Shown here one piece after another: positions 1-10,852 of a stretch of DNA of 60,222 nucleotides. Under the pieces are notes generated by a model that worked only from the letters and a program-made list of their open reading frames with translations, did not search any database and was not told the origin of the DNA. The stretch is taken from assembly GCA_032718475.1 (NCBI GenBank), contig JAUCBJ010007917.1:1-60222 (forward strand). Reading direction: 5' to 3'. Each line of letters opens with the position of its first letter. The stretch's first letter is position 1. This DNA is from Nemertoderma westbladi (taxonomy: Eukaryota > Xenacoelomorpha > Nemertodermatida > Nemertodermatidae). A program made the position numbers and the translations under genes.

Positions 1-651
1 ACAGTTAACTTTGAAAGTCCTCAGCAAGTCTCTGATCGGATGAGCATAAGCTCAAAGGATGGTATGCTTGAGCATGTGGACGACTTCTGTTACCTGGGAT
101 CATGGATCCGGAAGTCAGGTGAGGACCTTCGAATACGTAAGGGAAAGGCATGGGCAGCCTTGAATAGGCTTTCCAGGATTTGGAAGTCACAGAGAATTAA
201 TCGGAAACTTAAGGTCCGATTATTTAGAGCAGCAGTAGTTCCAGTACTCCTCTATGGGAGTCCATGCTGGGCTCTAACTGCTGAGGACACCAAATCTCTG
301 GATGGCACATTCACAAGAATGCTACGCCGGGTTCATTGTGTCAAGTACAATGCACACATCTCCAACCAGACACTATATAACATTGGAGGTGTCTCATTGG
401 TTCCTCCAAGCTTGGCACTAGAACAAAGTCGCCTCCGCTTTGCAGGACATTGCTTTCGCCGTGAGGACCAGCCAGTGCATAATCTTGTGCTTTGGCAGCC
501 TCATGGAGTGAATAAGCATGGTGGACAGCCCATGACTTTCTTGAGACGCATCATAAAGGACACTGGCCTTGAAGATGCGGATGATCTAGCAAATGTCATG
601 GGTGATAGGCGCAATTTTGTCGACAGCGACAAGCCGGCACAGTATTCTTAA
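1..651 (+). pseudogene. RTE-like LINE, C-terminal end of ORF2 (5' truncated by window edge)
   Basis: The open frame runs from the first base to a stop at 649-651. It encodes the region downstream of the reverse transcriptase active site of an RTE-like non-LTR retrotransposon. Visible motifs are DDFCYLGSWI, a tryptophan-rich KAWAALNRLSRIWKS block, VLLYGSPCWALT, and the terminal RLRFAGHCFRR and VLWQPHG blocks, in the order usual for this clade. The last 20 codons differ from the sister copy at 15691-16350 (minus), where the tail reads ELWWHHFVDKPAQHS. This copy therefore has a small indel near its end. The upstream RT core lies outside the window. It is a dead fragment rather than a host gene. 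Confidence 0.85.
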
Positions 652-690
652 TGCTGTGCATTTAATGCATGCTGCAATGCAGCATGCCGA

Positions 691-714
691 TCCTAGTAGT
701 AGTAGTAGTAGCAG
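691..714 (+). repeat. (TAG)n tail of the RTE-like LINE
   Basis: A run of TAG trinucleotides follows CCGATCC just downstream of the LINE ORF. Shorter versions end the copies at 10797-10812, 15653-15663 (reverse) and 18191-18202. It is the 3' tail used in target-primed reverse transcription by this family. Confidence 0.85.
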
Positions 715-799
715 ATAAGCTTTCTCTTAGCGCAGTGGGTATTCAAGAGCACTGAATGCAGACTGGACAGACTGATGAGGTTCTGATTAAGGACATGGG

Positions 800-1747
800 G
801 TGGTTGGCGACTCGCCCTCGCGTCAGCAGATGATAGTGGCAATGGTGGAATTGGTCTATTGATGAATCCAACTGCACATGCAGCATTAGACTAATTTCTA
901 CCACAATCTACAAGCAGCTACTGATGGAGTGGATCAGCATGCATTCTTAACATTACTGGGAGACTTTAATGCTAGTCTGCATCAATCACCTACATCGCCC
1001 TGGGTCTATAGCGATAATGTTAATGTAAATATATAATTAAATAATGGAAATGGGTTGTTTTCGGCTGGAACCCAATTCAAGAAACCAACTGGAAAGCTAT
1101 GGACTCATAGTGGACCCAGTGGTCACAAGTCCCAGATAGACCATATTCTGTTTCGTAGGAAGTACAGAAGCTCTATACAAGACTGTAATGCATTTACACT
1201 TCGACCCTTCTCCAGTGATCACCGCCTTATTGTGGCCAAGGTAAGACTTAGTCTGCGTGCTAGCAGAACAACGAAATCTGCCTTGCCGCGGCATGACTGC
1301 GACTGGTCCTCTCTGTTGCCACAGCCAAGTGTGAGATCCAGCTCCACACTACAGCTGAGCAACAGGTATGAGGCTCTTGCCTCTGAGGCGGCAGATCACT
1401 GTGAGGGCTATACTGCCTTCACAGAAGCAGTTAAGTTATCAGCTGCAGAAACAGTTCCTGTATACCCTCGAAACAGGAAAAGGGCCCCCTGGACTGACAA
1501 CAAAATTCAGAAGTGCCGAAATGACCTTCATAAGGCGCAGAAAGAGTCCCGACTCAAACAGACTACAGCGGCCAAGAATGCAGTTAAGGCTGCATCTAGG
1601 TCCCTGAACAGGCAGTACTCTGCTAATCTACAGGAGCTAATAAACCAACAGGTTGATGCCATCAATGATGCTGACGACAGCAGGCAATCATCCCAGGCAT
1701 GGAAATCGATCAATCTGCTTACTGGGCAGAAACATGGTGTGTTGTAG
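800..1747 (+). pseudogene. RTE-like LINE endonuclease domain, frameshifted
   Basis: This is a remnant of the apurinic/apyrimidinic-type endonuclease at the N-terminus of an RTE ORF2. Three pieces in different frames follow each other. The first reads GNGGIGLLMNP near 830-890. The second, near 895-1040, contains the catalytic-type GDFNA. The third is the open frame 1055-1747, with QIDHILFRRKYRSS and the terminal SSDHRLIVAKVRLSLR, the conserved SDH motif of this fold. At least two frameshifts or stops separate them (TAA near 892, TAA near 1040). It ends in a lysine/arginine-rich linker before any RT motif. It lies directly after the LINE tail at 714 and is a separate, 3'-truncated piece. Confidence 0.8.
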
Positions 1748-1826
1748 CCTTGGTTACATGTGTGTTGTAGTCTTGGTTTCCTGTGTATTGTAGCCTTGGT
1801 TACCTGTGTGTTGTAGTCTTAGGTTA
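1738..1826. repeat. 23-bp minisatellite, four copies
   Basis: The motif GTTGTAG(C/T)CTTGGTTAC recurs at about 1741, 1764, 1787 and 1810. The spacing is 23 bp. Confidence 0.8.
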
Positions 1827-2499
1827 ATATTTTCTAAAGCTACTTTACAATGTTGCAATATAATAATTATATACTGTACTTACAATTTGTATAAATATGA
1901 GTTTGTATTTTGTGCCATACTAAGCGTTCTATAACTACAAGGACATGTAGTCATGTGCAACCCGAGACTGATTAAGGGGATAATTTATGTAATATACAAT
2001 AATTTAGGGATGAAATAATTGACCGAATTACAACAAATGCCCTTTTCTAGAGCATTCCATACATACATTAATTATAATTATTCTAAATATAGTGTAAATT
2101 CTGCCTCCAGACAGCCTCGAGTCCGATACTGACTTGATCTTGCAGTTTTAGTTCGCAATGTTTTATATTATTTATGTTATAGACTTTTTAATGTAGACTT
2201 TCATATTTTTTACTTTGTTTACATATTTAGTAAAACAAATAATATTGCGTTGCTATTTAAGAATTTATTATAAATGTTTACTTATTTGTATTGAATTAAT
2301 TTCGCACTACCAAATCTCCAGGGCGACATATTTTCCAACTTTATATTGCAGTGCGACATTATTTCTCACTAGTTCCTACGCCATATGTTAAAATGATGTA
2401 CAGAATTCCCAGTATTTCACTGCGTCATTCTAATTATAATCAATGGGGTTAATAACTATTTCTTTTACAAAAAGAAAGTACTATAATTTTGTCCGATTT
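1827..2499. other. AT-rich intergenic DNA without recognisable gene
   Basis: No frame with coding character and no recognised repeat was seen here. Confidence 0.6.
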
Positions 2500-2612
2500 T
2501 TTATCCGCATTTTCGAGGAATAGTAGAATGCACATTTGTGTAGTAGAATGCACATTTTTTCCGAGGAATAAATATGCACTTTCTACTATTTCGAGGAAAT
2601 GCGGATTAAAAA
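2500..2612. repeat. Foldback inverted repeat
   Basis: About 35 bp containing ATCCGCATTTTCGAGGAATA near 2503-2522 returns as its reverse complement near 2575-2608 (CTATTTCGAGGAAATGCGGA), with a few mismatches. An internal AGTAGAATGCACATTT duplication fills the loop. It could be a small foldback transposon. Confidence 0.55.
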
Positions 2613-2910
2613 TTAAAAACTGAAAAATTACAGATAAATAAACAACCCGTGTTCTTCATTTCGATACATTACGGTACGTTGTTGTTACAATCCAAAGCGT
2701 CGACAAACTTGTATTCCACTACCGAGGTCAGACAAATAACAATAGGGGAGGCGGAATCCACACGCTGCTGTGTGGTATCTGCCTCTCACAATATTATTTG
2801 CAAACACATTTCGCGCTCTCTATCCTTCCTCAAATCCTCTTCTCCACTTTCCTGACCTTCACTTTCTTCATCCTCTTCCCCGTCTTCACTTTCTTCATCC
2901 TCTTCCTGTT

Positions 2911-3562
2911 TGTGACGGGATCAGGGATCCCGACCGGGTTGTTATAGTACGCATCACCGTTCTGCTTGGGGATCGTGCTAACAGCTTTGGCCGAGGCCGT
3001 AGGGGAAAACAATAAGAGTTTGATGTTGTCTTTCGATATTAGTAAATACACGCGGTGATAGCACAATATAATAAAAATAATGCAGAAATACAGATAAAAT
3101 AGTTACCGGTATGGCAGTGTCAGTCAATAACTATGACCGGTCTGCCCTAAACTGAATAACAGAACTGATACACCAATCCAACAATCTGAGATAATATATG
3201 GTTAATACATTGAATATTGCTTCACCTTCTTACTCTACTTTGGCCTTCTACCCAATGGATGCTTTCCTGTTCCCTATCACGTGCTTCCCTCCCTTCTATT
3301 GGCTAATACGCTACTTGTCAACTTGGCACTCTCTGGGAGTGTTTCCCCTCCGCTGCTAGCCTCTACTAGCTGCCTTCCCTCCGAGGTGGTTTGACCTCTC
3401 ACCTCTCTCTGTGGCTTTGGGGCTTGTGTCACCCCCCCCCCCCCCCCCAATGTTGGTTATGAGACGAGATTAATATTGGTAATCTCGTCTCCCCAACATA
3501 TTGCTAAATGCCACTGGTCCCATTTTCTGGTGGGTAATGAAGTGGAATTGAAACCGCTTACA
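2911..3562 (-). mobile_element. Family-B BEL/Pao solo LTR
   Basis: This is a 652-bp element starting TGTGACGGGATC and ending CTTACA (TG...CA). Both sides carry the 5-bp duplication CTGTT (2906-2910 and 3563-3567). Its left end matches the inner LTR ends at 12259 and, in reverse, at 20220 and 44009, which border gag sequence. The family assignment is therefore secure and the LTR reads on the minus strand. It contains a 17-base C run (3432-3448) and an 11-bp-stem hairpin (3461-3491). It splits the zinc-finger gene. Confidence 0.9.
3461..3491. repeat. LTR hairpin, 11-bp perfect stem
   Basis: GAGACGAGATT is followed by a 9-base loop and AATCTCGTCTC. The hairpin lies 71 bases inside the LTR start and is repeated at 7241-7271. 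LTRs at 12753-12779 and 43476-43506 have different stems at the same place. Confidence 0.9.
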
Positions 3563-4204
3563 CTGTTCTTCACTTTCTTCATCCTCTTCCTGTTCTTCAC
3601 TTTCTTCATTTTCTTCCTGACCTTCGCTATCTTCACCCTCTTCTTGACCTTCACTTTCTTCATCCTCTTCCTGATCTTCACTTTCTTCGTTCTCAACTTC
3701 ACTCTCTTCAACTTCATCCTGACCCTCACTATTTTCATTCTCCATCTCATCATCCTCTTCTTCTCCATCTTTCTCACTCAAATTTTCCTCATTTTCTAGG
3801 GGTAACTGTTTTTGTATCCCTTTCAAAATATTCATAACTTTATGAAATTTATTTTCCATTGTCTGTTTTATCTTTAATATATCACGCTCATCTCTCTTTT
3901 TCTTTTCATCTTCACTAAAATTATCTTCGGATTTTTTAAATTTTTTTGGTAAAGGAGCCATTAGTTTTTCCTTTCTATGTGTTTCCATATGACGAGATAA
4001 ATTGTCTTGTCTCATCTCTTTATTACAAAGCAAACAACTTTTATGTCTATGCATTTTTATAGCAATGTCAATTGATAATATTGAATTTTAGCTAAATGAT
4101 TTTACAAAATTTTAAATAGATAAAACTTTTATGAAAATAAATAAAACTTTTTAATATAAAACTTAGAGAATGAATGGGGGCTATTATAGAGGGAGGCTAG
4201 AATG

Positions 4205-4280
4205 GATTATCCAATCAGAGTGCGAGGGTGAGTTAGGCAACCAATCAGGACTCGAGGGAGGAAAGTTAGACAGCCAATGA
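4205..4280 (-). promoter_or_regulatory. Putative promoter of the zinc-finger gene: three CCAAT boxes
   Basis: CCAAT occurs at 4211, 4241 and 4274, roughly 160-220 bp upstream of the ATG at 4054. All lie on the strand opposite the gene and are spaced 30-33 bp. The same trio is kept in the duplicated copy at 8006, 8036 and 8069. No clear TATA box was seen. Confidence 0.5.
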
Positions 4281-4491
4281 GAGAGCAGATGCGAGTACAG
4301 TGGTAAAGCGCCCGCCCATCCATGGTGAGATAACGTCACACTAACTCTCAAGGATAGTTTTAATCACCATTCAAATATCCCTCGCAAACCAGATTCCCCC
4401 CAGCATCTAAAGTATTCCACTTAAATGCAAAATATATAGAGCTTTAGTTGGATTTGAACCTGTGCTTGTAAACTCTTTTGTGCTCGTATAT

Positions 4492-5706
4492 TGAAGTGAG
4501 GCATAGACTATGCCTCACTGAGGCATAGTCTATGCCTCAGTTACTCAGTGATGCATAGTCTATGCCTCAGTGAGGCAGAGTCTATGCCTCAGTGCCTCAG
4601 TGAGGCACTGAGTGAGGCATAGTCTATGCCTCAGTGAGTCATAGTCTATGCCTCAGTGCCTCAGTGAGGCATAGTCTATGCCTCAGTGAGGCATAGTCTA
4701 TGCCTCAGTGCCTCAGTGAGGCATAGTCTATGCCTCAGTGAGGCATAGTCTATGCCTCAGTGCCTCAGTGAGGCATAGTCTATGCCTCAGTTAGGCATAG
4801 TCTATGCCTCAGTGAGGCATAGTCTATGCCTCAGTGAGGCATAGTCTATATCTCAGTGCCTCAGTGAGGCATAGTCTATGCCTCAGTGAGCCATAGTCTA
4901 TGCATCATTGCCTCAGTGAGGCATAGTCTATGCCTCAGTGAGGCATAGTCTATGCCTCAGTGCCTCAGTAAGACATAGTCTATGCCTCAGTGAGTCATAG
5001 TCTATGCCTCAGTGATGCATAGTCTATGCCTCAGTGCCTCAGTGAGGCATAGTCTATGCCTCAGTGAGGCATAGTCTATGTCTCAGTGCCTCAGTGAAGC
5101 ATAGTCTATGCCTCAGTGAGGCATAGTCTATGCCTCAGTGAGCCATAGTCTATGCCGCATTGCCTCAGTGAGGCATAGTCTATGCCTCAGTGAGGCATAG
5201 TCTATGCCTCAGTGCCTCAGTGAGGCATAGTCATGCCTCAGTGAGGCATAGTCTATGTCTCAGTGAGGCATAGTCTATGCCTCACTGAGTCATAGTCTAT
5301 GCCTCAGTGAGGCATAGTCTATGCCTCAGTGCCTCAGTGAGGCATAGTCTATGCCTCAGTGCCTCAGTGAGGCATAGTCTATGCCTCAGTGCCTCAGTGA
5401 GGCATAGTCTATGCCTCGGTGAGCCATAGTCTATGCATCATTGCCTCAGTGAGGCATAGTCTATGCCTCAGTGCCTCAGTAAGGCATAGTCTATGCCTCA
5501 GTGAGTCATAGTCTATGACTCAGTGAGGCATAGTCTATGCCTCAGTGCCTCAGTGAGGCATAGTCTATGCCTCAGTGCCTCAGTGAGGCATAGTCTATGC
5601 CTCAGTGCCTCAGTGAGGCATAGTCTATGCCTCAGTGAGCCATAGTCTATGCCTCAATGCCTCAGTGAGGCATTGTCTATGCCTCAGTGCCTCAGTAAGG
5701 CATAGT
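4492..5706. repeat. Palindromic satellite GAGGCATAGTCTATGCCTC (array A)
   Basis: About 1.2 kb of tandem units are made of GAGGCATAGTCTATGCCTC, a palindrome apart from its central base. Units are joined by CAGT or by CAGTGCCTCAGT, giving periods of about 22 and 30 bp. Variant units have CATAGTCTATGCATCATT or GAGTCATAG. The array ends at CTGTGTCAGGTCTTAAATGA, a border shared with array B. Confidence 0.95.
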
Positions 5707-5725
5707 CTGTGTCAGGTCTTAAATG

Positions 5726-6986
5726 ACACAGACCCCCCCCCCCCCCCCCCGCCCATACGGTTACACCAGTCCTGGGTCTGTTATCCAGTGCCTGTAAGTG
5801 GGGTATTAACAAACGTTTCCACAACTTCTGGCTCCCCATAAATACTACCCGAGCCAGCCTCACTCTCAGATAATCCCAACTGCGCCAGTTCTAATCGGCG
5901 CTTTTGCTTAGCCTGATATTGCATAAGCCCCCTTAGCCGGGCATGCATATCATCCCGCATACGCTTTCCCACTCTCTCTCTCTCTCTATCTTCTCGCAAA
6001 CTTTGGTTCGCTAATTCTATCTCTCTCGCCTCCCGCTCTCTACGCTCGTTCTCTACTCTCGCCTCTCGCTCTTTACGCTCGTTTGTCTCTCTCTCTTCTT
6101 GCTCTCTACAGTTCCTCGCCACCCTCTCAGCCCTCTCTCTACATTCCCTCGCTAACTCTCTCTCTTTCTCTAATAACGCAGTTCCCTCATCCAGCTGCCT
6201 CTCTAACTCATTCTGGTCCAGCACCACCATGTCTAGTTGACACGCCAGATCTATCTCTAACACCCTTCTTGCTTTCGCGGAGGATGTAGCGGACTTATCG
6301 GTCGCGACGGACTCCCGTCGCCTCTCTGTCCTACTAACTTTCCCCCGCTTTCTGGGGTTCTCGCTAACCGACGAGACCGAATCCTCGGGGTTAACCTCGG
6401 GTTCGCCCTCATGCGGATCCGCCCAACCCACTAACTTAATTCCCCTAGCATCCACTAAATAAGGCCCTACGTACACTACCCCAGGCTCCATTACCCCGGA
6501 CCGCCACAATTCAAAGAGTTCCGTGGCGACCCCCCTCGCTCTCTCACTCGCCAGTTCTCACTGTCCAAAACGGACTAAATATCGAAAATGTTTATTCGAC
6601 TCACCTAGCCTTTGGTGTAATTTAGGCTGGTCTACCTTTCTCCCTTCTCTGGCCTCCTTCAGTAACTTCTTGGTGGCGTTGTAGGTCCGTCATAGCCGAT
6701 CACTCGTCCTGACGTCCTCTTCGCCGACTCCTCCTCCTCTCCTGGTTCGGCGTCGTACCGGTGGCCCCACCGTCGCTGTTCCGGTGGGCCATCCATCGCC
6801 CTCGGCCTGTGGCTGGCCGGCGACTTCGGTACTCCGACCGCCGTCGTGCGTCGACTTGTCTCCCGCTTGTGGTTGACGGCCACCCTCCGCTTGGGCAGCC
6901 GGATTGTCCCTTGTTGGCAAATCCGGCGTGGCAGGCTGATACCATCTCGTCGCGGCCTCACAGATTGTTTGGTTGGTGTCGTCCAT
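5726..6986 (-). pseudogene. Family-B BEL/Pao gag, N-terminal part (copy b)
   Basis: This gag remnant is read on the minus strand. The start region (6986-6659, beginning MDDTNQTICEAATRWYQPAT) is separated from the main ORF (6509-5781) by a frame change. The main ORF has the family signature YVGPYLVDARGIKLVGW. A serine-rich stretch follows, then a long Arg/Glu coiled coil (about residues 90-200) and the ending FVNTPLTGTG. It matches the plus-strand copy at 44378-45529 throughout, including an 18-base C run (5733-5750) at the point where that copy has a 22-base G run. The coiled coil probably drives Gag assembly. The capsid part and pol are missing. Confidence 0.85.
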
Positions 6987-7342
6987 AATATTGCTTCACC
7001 TTCTTACTCTACTTTGGCCTTCTACCCAATGGATGCTTTCCTGTTCCCTATCACGTGCTTCCCTCCCTTCTATTGGCTAATACACTACTTGTCACCTTGG
7101 CACTCTCTGGGAGTGTTTCACCTCCGCTGCTAGCCTCTACTAGCTGCCTTCCCTCCGAGGTGGTTATGACCTCTCACCTCTCTCTGTGGCTTTGGGGCTT
7201 GTGTCACCCCCCCCCCCCCCCCCCCCCCAATGTTGGTTATGAGACGAGATTAATATTGGTAATCTCGTCTCCCCAACATATTGCTAAATGCCACTGGTCC
7301 CATTTTCTGGTGGGTAATGAAGTGGAATTGAATCCGCTTACA
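6987..7342 (-). mobile_element. Family-B LTR, 5' half (copy b)
   Basis: This stretch matches 3214-3562 of the solo LTR almost base for base, including the hairpin (7241-7271) and a 22-base C run (7207-7228). The inner 300 bp of the LTR and the leader are deleted, so gag abuts it directly. The outer end ...CTTACA is followed by CTGTTCTTC, the same insertion site as in copy A. Confidence 0.9.
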
Positions 7343-7835
7343 CTGTTCTTCACTTTCTTCATCCCTCTTCCTGTTCTTCACTTTCTTCATTTTCTTCCTG
7401 AACTTCGCTATCTTCACCCTCTTCTTGACCTTCACTTTCTTCATCCTCTTCCTGATCTTCACTTTCTTCGTTCTCAACTTCACTCTCTTCAACTTCATCC
7501 TGACCCTCACTATTTTCATTCTCCATCTCATCATCCCCTTCTTCTCCATCTTTCTCACTCAAATTTTCCTCATTTTCTAGGGGTAACTGTTTTTGTATCC
7601 CTTTCAAAATATTCATAACTTTATGAAATTTATTTTCCATTGTCTGTTTTATATTTAATATATCACCCTCATCTCTCTTTTTCTTTTCATCTTCACTAAA
7701 ATTATCTTCGGATTTTTTAAATTTTTTTGGTAAATGAGCCATTAGTTTTTCCTTTCTATGTGTTTCCATATGACAAGATAAATTGTCTTGTCTCATTTCT
7801 TTATTACAAACCAAACAACTTTCATGTCTATGCAT
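7343..7835 (-). pseudogene. C2H2 zinc-finger/acidic-repeat protein (copy B)
   Basis: This is a second copy of the gene at 2786-4054, starting at ATG 7835. The finger reads CLVCNKEMRQDNLSCHMETH. It keeps both cysteines and both histidines, but one Arg is now Cys. The acidic repeat is shorter in frame because an extra C in CATCCCTCTT near 7363 shifts it just before the LTR junction. The far side of the LTR insertion is not present. Differences from copy A are few, so the duplication is fairly recent. Confidence 0.7.
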
Positions 7836-7999
7836 TATATAGCAATGTCAATTGATAATATTGAATTTTAGCTAAATGATTTTACAAAATTTTAAATAGA
7901 TAAAGCTTTTATGAAAATAAATAAAACTTTTTAATATAAAACTTAGAGAATGAATGGGAATGCGTTGAATGGGGGCTATTATAGAGGGAGGCTAGAATG

Positions 8000-8075
8000 G
8001 ATTATCCAATCAGAGTGCGAGGGTGAGTTAGGCAGCCAATCAGGACTCGTGGGAGGAAAGTTAGACAGCCAATGA
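8000..8075 (-). promoter_or_regulatory. CCAAT-box trio upstream of zinc-finger copy B
   Basis: CCAAT occurs at 8006, 8036 and 8069, mirroring the arrangement at 4211-4278. Confidence 0.45.
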
Positions 8076-8292
8076 GAGAGCAGATACGAGTACAGTGGTA
8101 AAGCGCCCGCCCATCCATGGTGAGATAACGTCATACTAACTCTCAAGGATAGTTTTACTCACCATTCAAATATCCCTCGCAAACCAGATTCCCCCCAGCA
8201 TCTAAAGTATTCTACTTAAATGCAAAATATATAGAGCTTTAGTTGGATTTGAACCTGTGCTTGTAAACTCTTTTGTGCTCGTATATTGAAGT

Positions 8293-8936
8293 GAGGCATA
8301 GACTATGCCTCACTGAGGCATAGACTATGCCTCACTGAGGCATAGTCTATGCCTCAGTTACTCAGTGAGGCATAGTCTATGCCTCAGTTACTCAGTGAGG
8401 CATAGTCTATGCCTCAGTGAGGCAGAGTCTATGCCTCAGTGCCTCAGTGAGGCACTGAGTGAGGCATAGTCTATGCCTCAGTGAGTCATAGTCTATGCCT
8501 CAGTGAGGCATAGTCTATGCCTCAGTGAGGCATAGTCTATATCTCAGTGCCTCAGTGAGGCATAGTCTATGCCTCAGTGAGCCATAGTCTATGCATCATT
8601 GCCTCAGTGAGGCATAGTCTATGCCTCAGTGCCTCAGTAAGACATAGTCTATGCCTCAGTGAGGCATAGTCTATGCCTCAGTGCCTCAGTGAGGCATAGT
8701 CTATGCCTCAGTGCCTCAGTGAGGCATAGGCTATGCCTCAGTGCCTCAGTGAGGCATAGTCTATGCCTCAGTGAGGCATAGTCTATGTCTCAGTGAGGCA
8801 TAGTCTATGCCTCAATGCCTCAGTGAAGCATAGTCTATGCCTCAGTGAGGCATAGTCTATGCCTCAGTGCCTCAGTGAGGCATAGTCTATGCCTCAGTGA
8901 GGCATAGTCTATGCCTCAGTGAGCCATAGTCTGTGT
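8293..8936. repeat. Palindromic satellite GAGGCATAGTCTATGCCTC (array B)
   Basis: This array has the same units as array A and the same left and right borders. It is only about 640 bp long, so the two arrays have changed length since duplication. Confidence 0.95.
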
Positions 8937-8997
8937 CAGGTCTTAAATGAGAGTCTTACAAATCCGAACGTCAACGAACAAATTCGAAGGTTACTGT

Positions 8998-9075
8998 TCC
9001 ACCTTGGTGTAGTGGTTGCGTTGAATTCACATCTCCCGTATGTCATGGGTTCGATCCCTGCATGAACCAGGGCAG
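8998..9075 (+). repeat. tRNA-derived SINE head
   Basis: An A-box-like TGGTGTAGTGG at 9005-9015 and a B-box GGTTCGATCC at 9048-9057 have tRNA-like spacing. The stems do not fold into a proper tRNA, so this is a tRNA-derived repeat and not a gene. Confidence 0.6.
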
Positions 9076-9129
9076 TTTTCGTTCGGTCAGCAATAGGCCT
9101 AACGTTGCAAAATGCAGTATTATTGCCTA

Positions 9130-9860
9130 GTAACCAATTCATGGCTACCATATGGTTTTCACTTTGAGACATTTCGCCCTCTAGCGGCAGACTGGGAACT
9201 TCAGAATACTCTGTGACTCTGCAAAAGATATAGCCCATATTGTAATAGATATCGATTGGGGGGTCAAAATTAAGTAATAATATATCTAAATAAGTCTCAA
9301 ACATCTTGCCTCATGGCTCGCCCCTTAGAACTCTTAAGCAATATTACTTCATAGTTTTGCGGATTGTAAATAACAAAGCTAGAGAAGATGTTAATTTCAA
9401 ATAATACGCCCTCTAGCGGCAGACAGGGGAACTTCAGACTACTCTATGACTCCGCAAAAGATATGGCCTATGCCGTAGTAGATGCCGATTGGGGGGTCAA
9501 AATTAAGTAATAATATATGTAAATAAGCCTCAAACATCTTGCCTCATGGCTTGCCCCTTAGAACTCTTAAGCAATATAACTTCATAGTTTTGCGGATTGT
9601 AAATAACATAGCTAGAGAAGATGTTAATTTTCAAATAATAACCCTCTAGCGGCAGACAGGGGAACTTCAGACTACTCTATGTCTCCGCAAAAGATATGGC
9701 CTATACCGTATAGATGCCTACCGAGTTTAAACCTATTCGGAATGAAAATAACAAGGTTAGAGAAGATGTTAATTTTCAGATCATACACCCTCTAGCGGCA
9801 GACTATGGAACTGCAGATGGCTGGATATAGGTAAGAGTAATTAGTAATCAGATGTGTCAC
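9130..9860. repeat. 233-bp tandem repeat containing CCCTCTAGCGGCAGAC
   Basis: Units begin near 9175, 9408 and 9641, with a shortened fourth at 9787. Each carries CCCTCTAGCGGCAGAC, GCAAAAGATAT and a TAGAACTCTTAAGCAATAT segment. A 19-base G run follows at 9865-9883. Confidence 0.85.
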
Positions 9861-9883
9861 GAGAGGGGGGGGGGGGGGGGGGG

Positions 9884-10165
9884 CGCTTGGATACAACTAT
9901 TATTAATAAGCTGTTGTTTGGTTAAAGCTAATTGGGGGTCAAAGGTCAATGATAAAGCTGTCTGGATATAGATAAGAGTAATTAGTTACCAGTAAGGGAG
10001 CTGTATACCCTATGTCTAAGTATAACGAGATGAAAGTCAATGAGGTCATATAGAAACCAATATATAAAACTAATTATTGGTAAATCTAAAATATAGTACA
10101 ATTAAATAAATACAAATAAATAAATTAAAATTAAATACAAATAAATTAGGTATTAATAAATAAAT
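9884..10165. other. AT-rich spacer
   Basis: No coding signal was seen. Several AAATAAAT stretches occur just before the LINE remnant. Confidence 0.6.
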
Positions 10166-10812
10166 TTAACACTTTTACAACTTTAATGTTGATGGAAACT
10201 TGACAACCATTGATAATAATCAACTAAGGAAGGTCGATGACTTCCAGTACCTTGGATCATGGATAGAGAGTAGCAAAAAGGACATAGAAGTTAGGAAAGC
10301 AAAGGCTTGGGTAGCTCTATCAAAAATGGATACCATCTGGAAATCAGATCTCTCCAGGCACCTGAAGACTAAGTTCCTTCGAGCCACAGTGGAAAGTGTA
10401 TTTTTATACGGGGGTGAGACCTGGACACTGACTAAATCACTTGAACAACGAATTGATGGTTGCTACACAAGACTACTAAGGGCAGCCCTAAACATCAGCT
10501 GGAGACAACACATGACAAACGCCGAGCTTTATGGTACAATACCACCTGTATCAACCACCCTTCGTGAATGCAGATTAAGATTCAGTGGGCACTGCTGGTG
10601 AAGTAAAGACGAGGTCATACCAGATCTACTTCTCTGGCAAACAACTCATGGAAAGCGTAGTCGTGGACGACCTGCCATAACATATATAGATCAACTTGAA
10701 AGGGATACTGAACTTGGGAGAAACGAAATTGCAGCAATTATGGAGAATCAGGAAGCCTGGAAGGATCTCATTTCCACTGTCCGAGTTCGCTCGACCTAGT
10801 AGTAGTAGTAAT
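10166..10812 (+). pseudogene. RTE-like LINE, second subfamily, C-terminal ORF2 end
   Basis: The open frame 10200-10601 has VDDFQYLGSWIES, KAKAWVALSKMDTIWKS, FLYGGETWTLT and RLRFSGHCW, the same order of blocks as in 1-651 but clearly diverged. A TGA at 10599-10601 interrupts it. The frame then continues without shift to LLLWQTTHGKRSRGRPA and a stop near 10797, followed by (TAG)4. Only one lesion is visible in this 3' part, so this subfamily is comparatively young. The copy is 5' truncated. Confidence 0.85.
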
Positions 10813-10852
10813 AAATAAAAGAACTGCGGTGTCACTTATGACACCCTCTTGA

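Larger units (their letters stand above)
2786..4054 (-). pseudogene. C2H2 zinc-finger protein with acidic repeats, interrupted by a solo LTR (copy A)
   Basis: The ORF starts at ATG 4054 and encodes one N-terminal C2H2 finger, CLLCNKEMRQDNLSRHMETH (C-x2-C-x12-H-x3-H). A lysine-rich stretch, a short helical segment around residues 60-95 and a long Glu/Asp/Ser repeat of the type SEGQEEDEE follow. At 3563 the frame runs into an LTR (2911-3562) flanked by CTGTT duplications. On the other side the acidic repeat continues in the same phase from 2905 to a TGA at 2786-2788. The gene was therefore intact before the LTR arrived. No known family was recognised. A single finger plus an acidic tail suggests a DNA-binding nuclear protein, but it could equally belong to a DNA transposon. 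Confidence 0.7.

Noticed and set aside
3457-3777. Lys/Arg-rich proteins (KRMKKVK repeats) on the minus strand and Phe/Leu-rich ones on plus
   Set aside because: They are alternate frames of the acidic repeat in the zinc-finger gene.
4492-8936. CRISPR-like array (regular palindromic repeats)
   Set aside because: Units are directly tandem with no unique spacers, no cas genes are present, and the context is animal retrotransposons.
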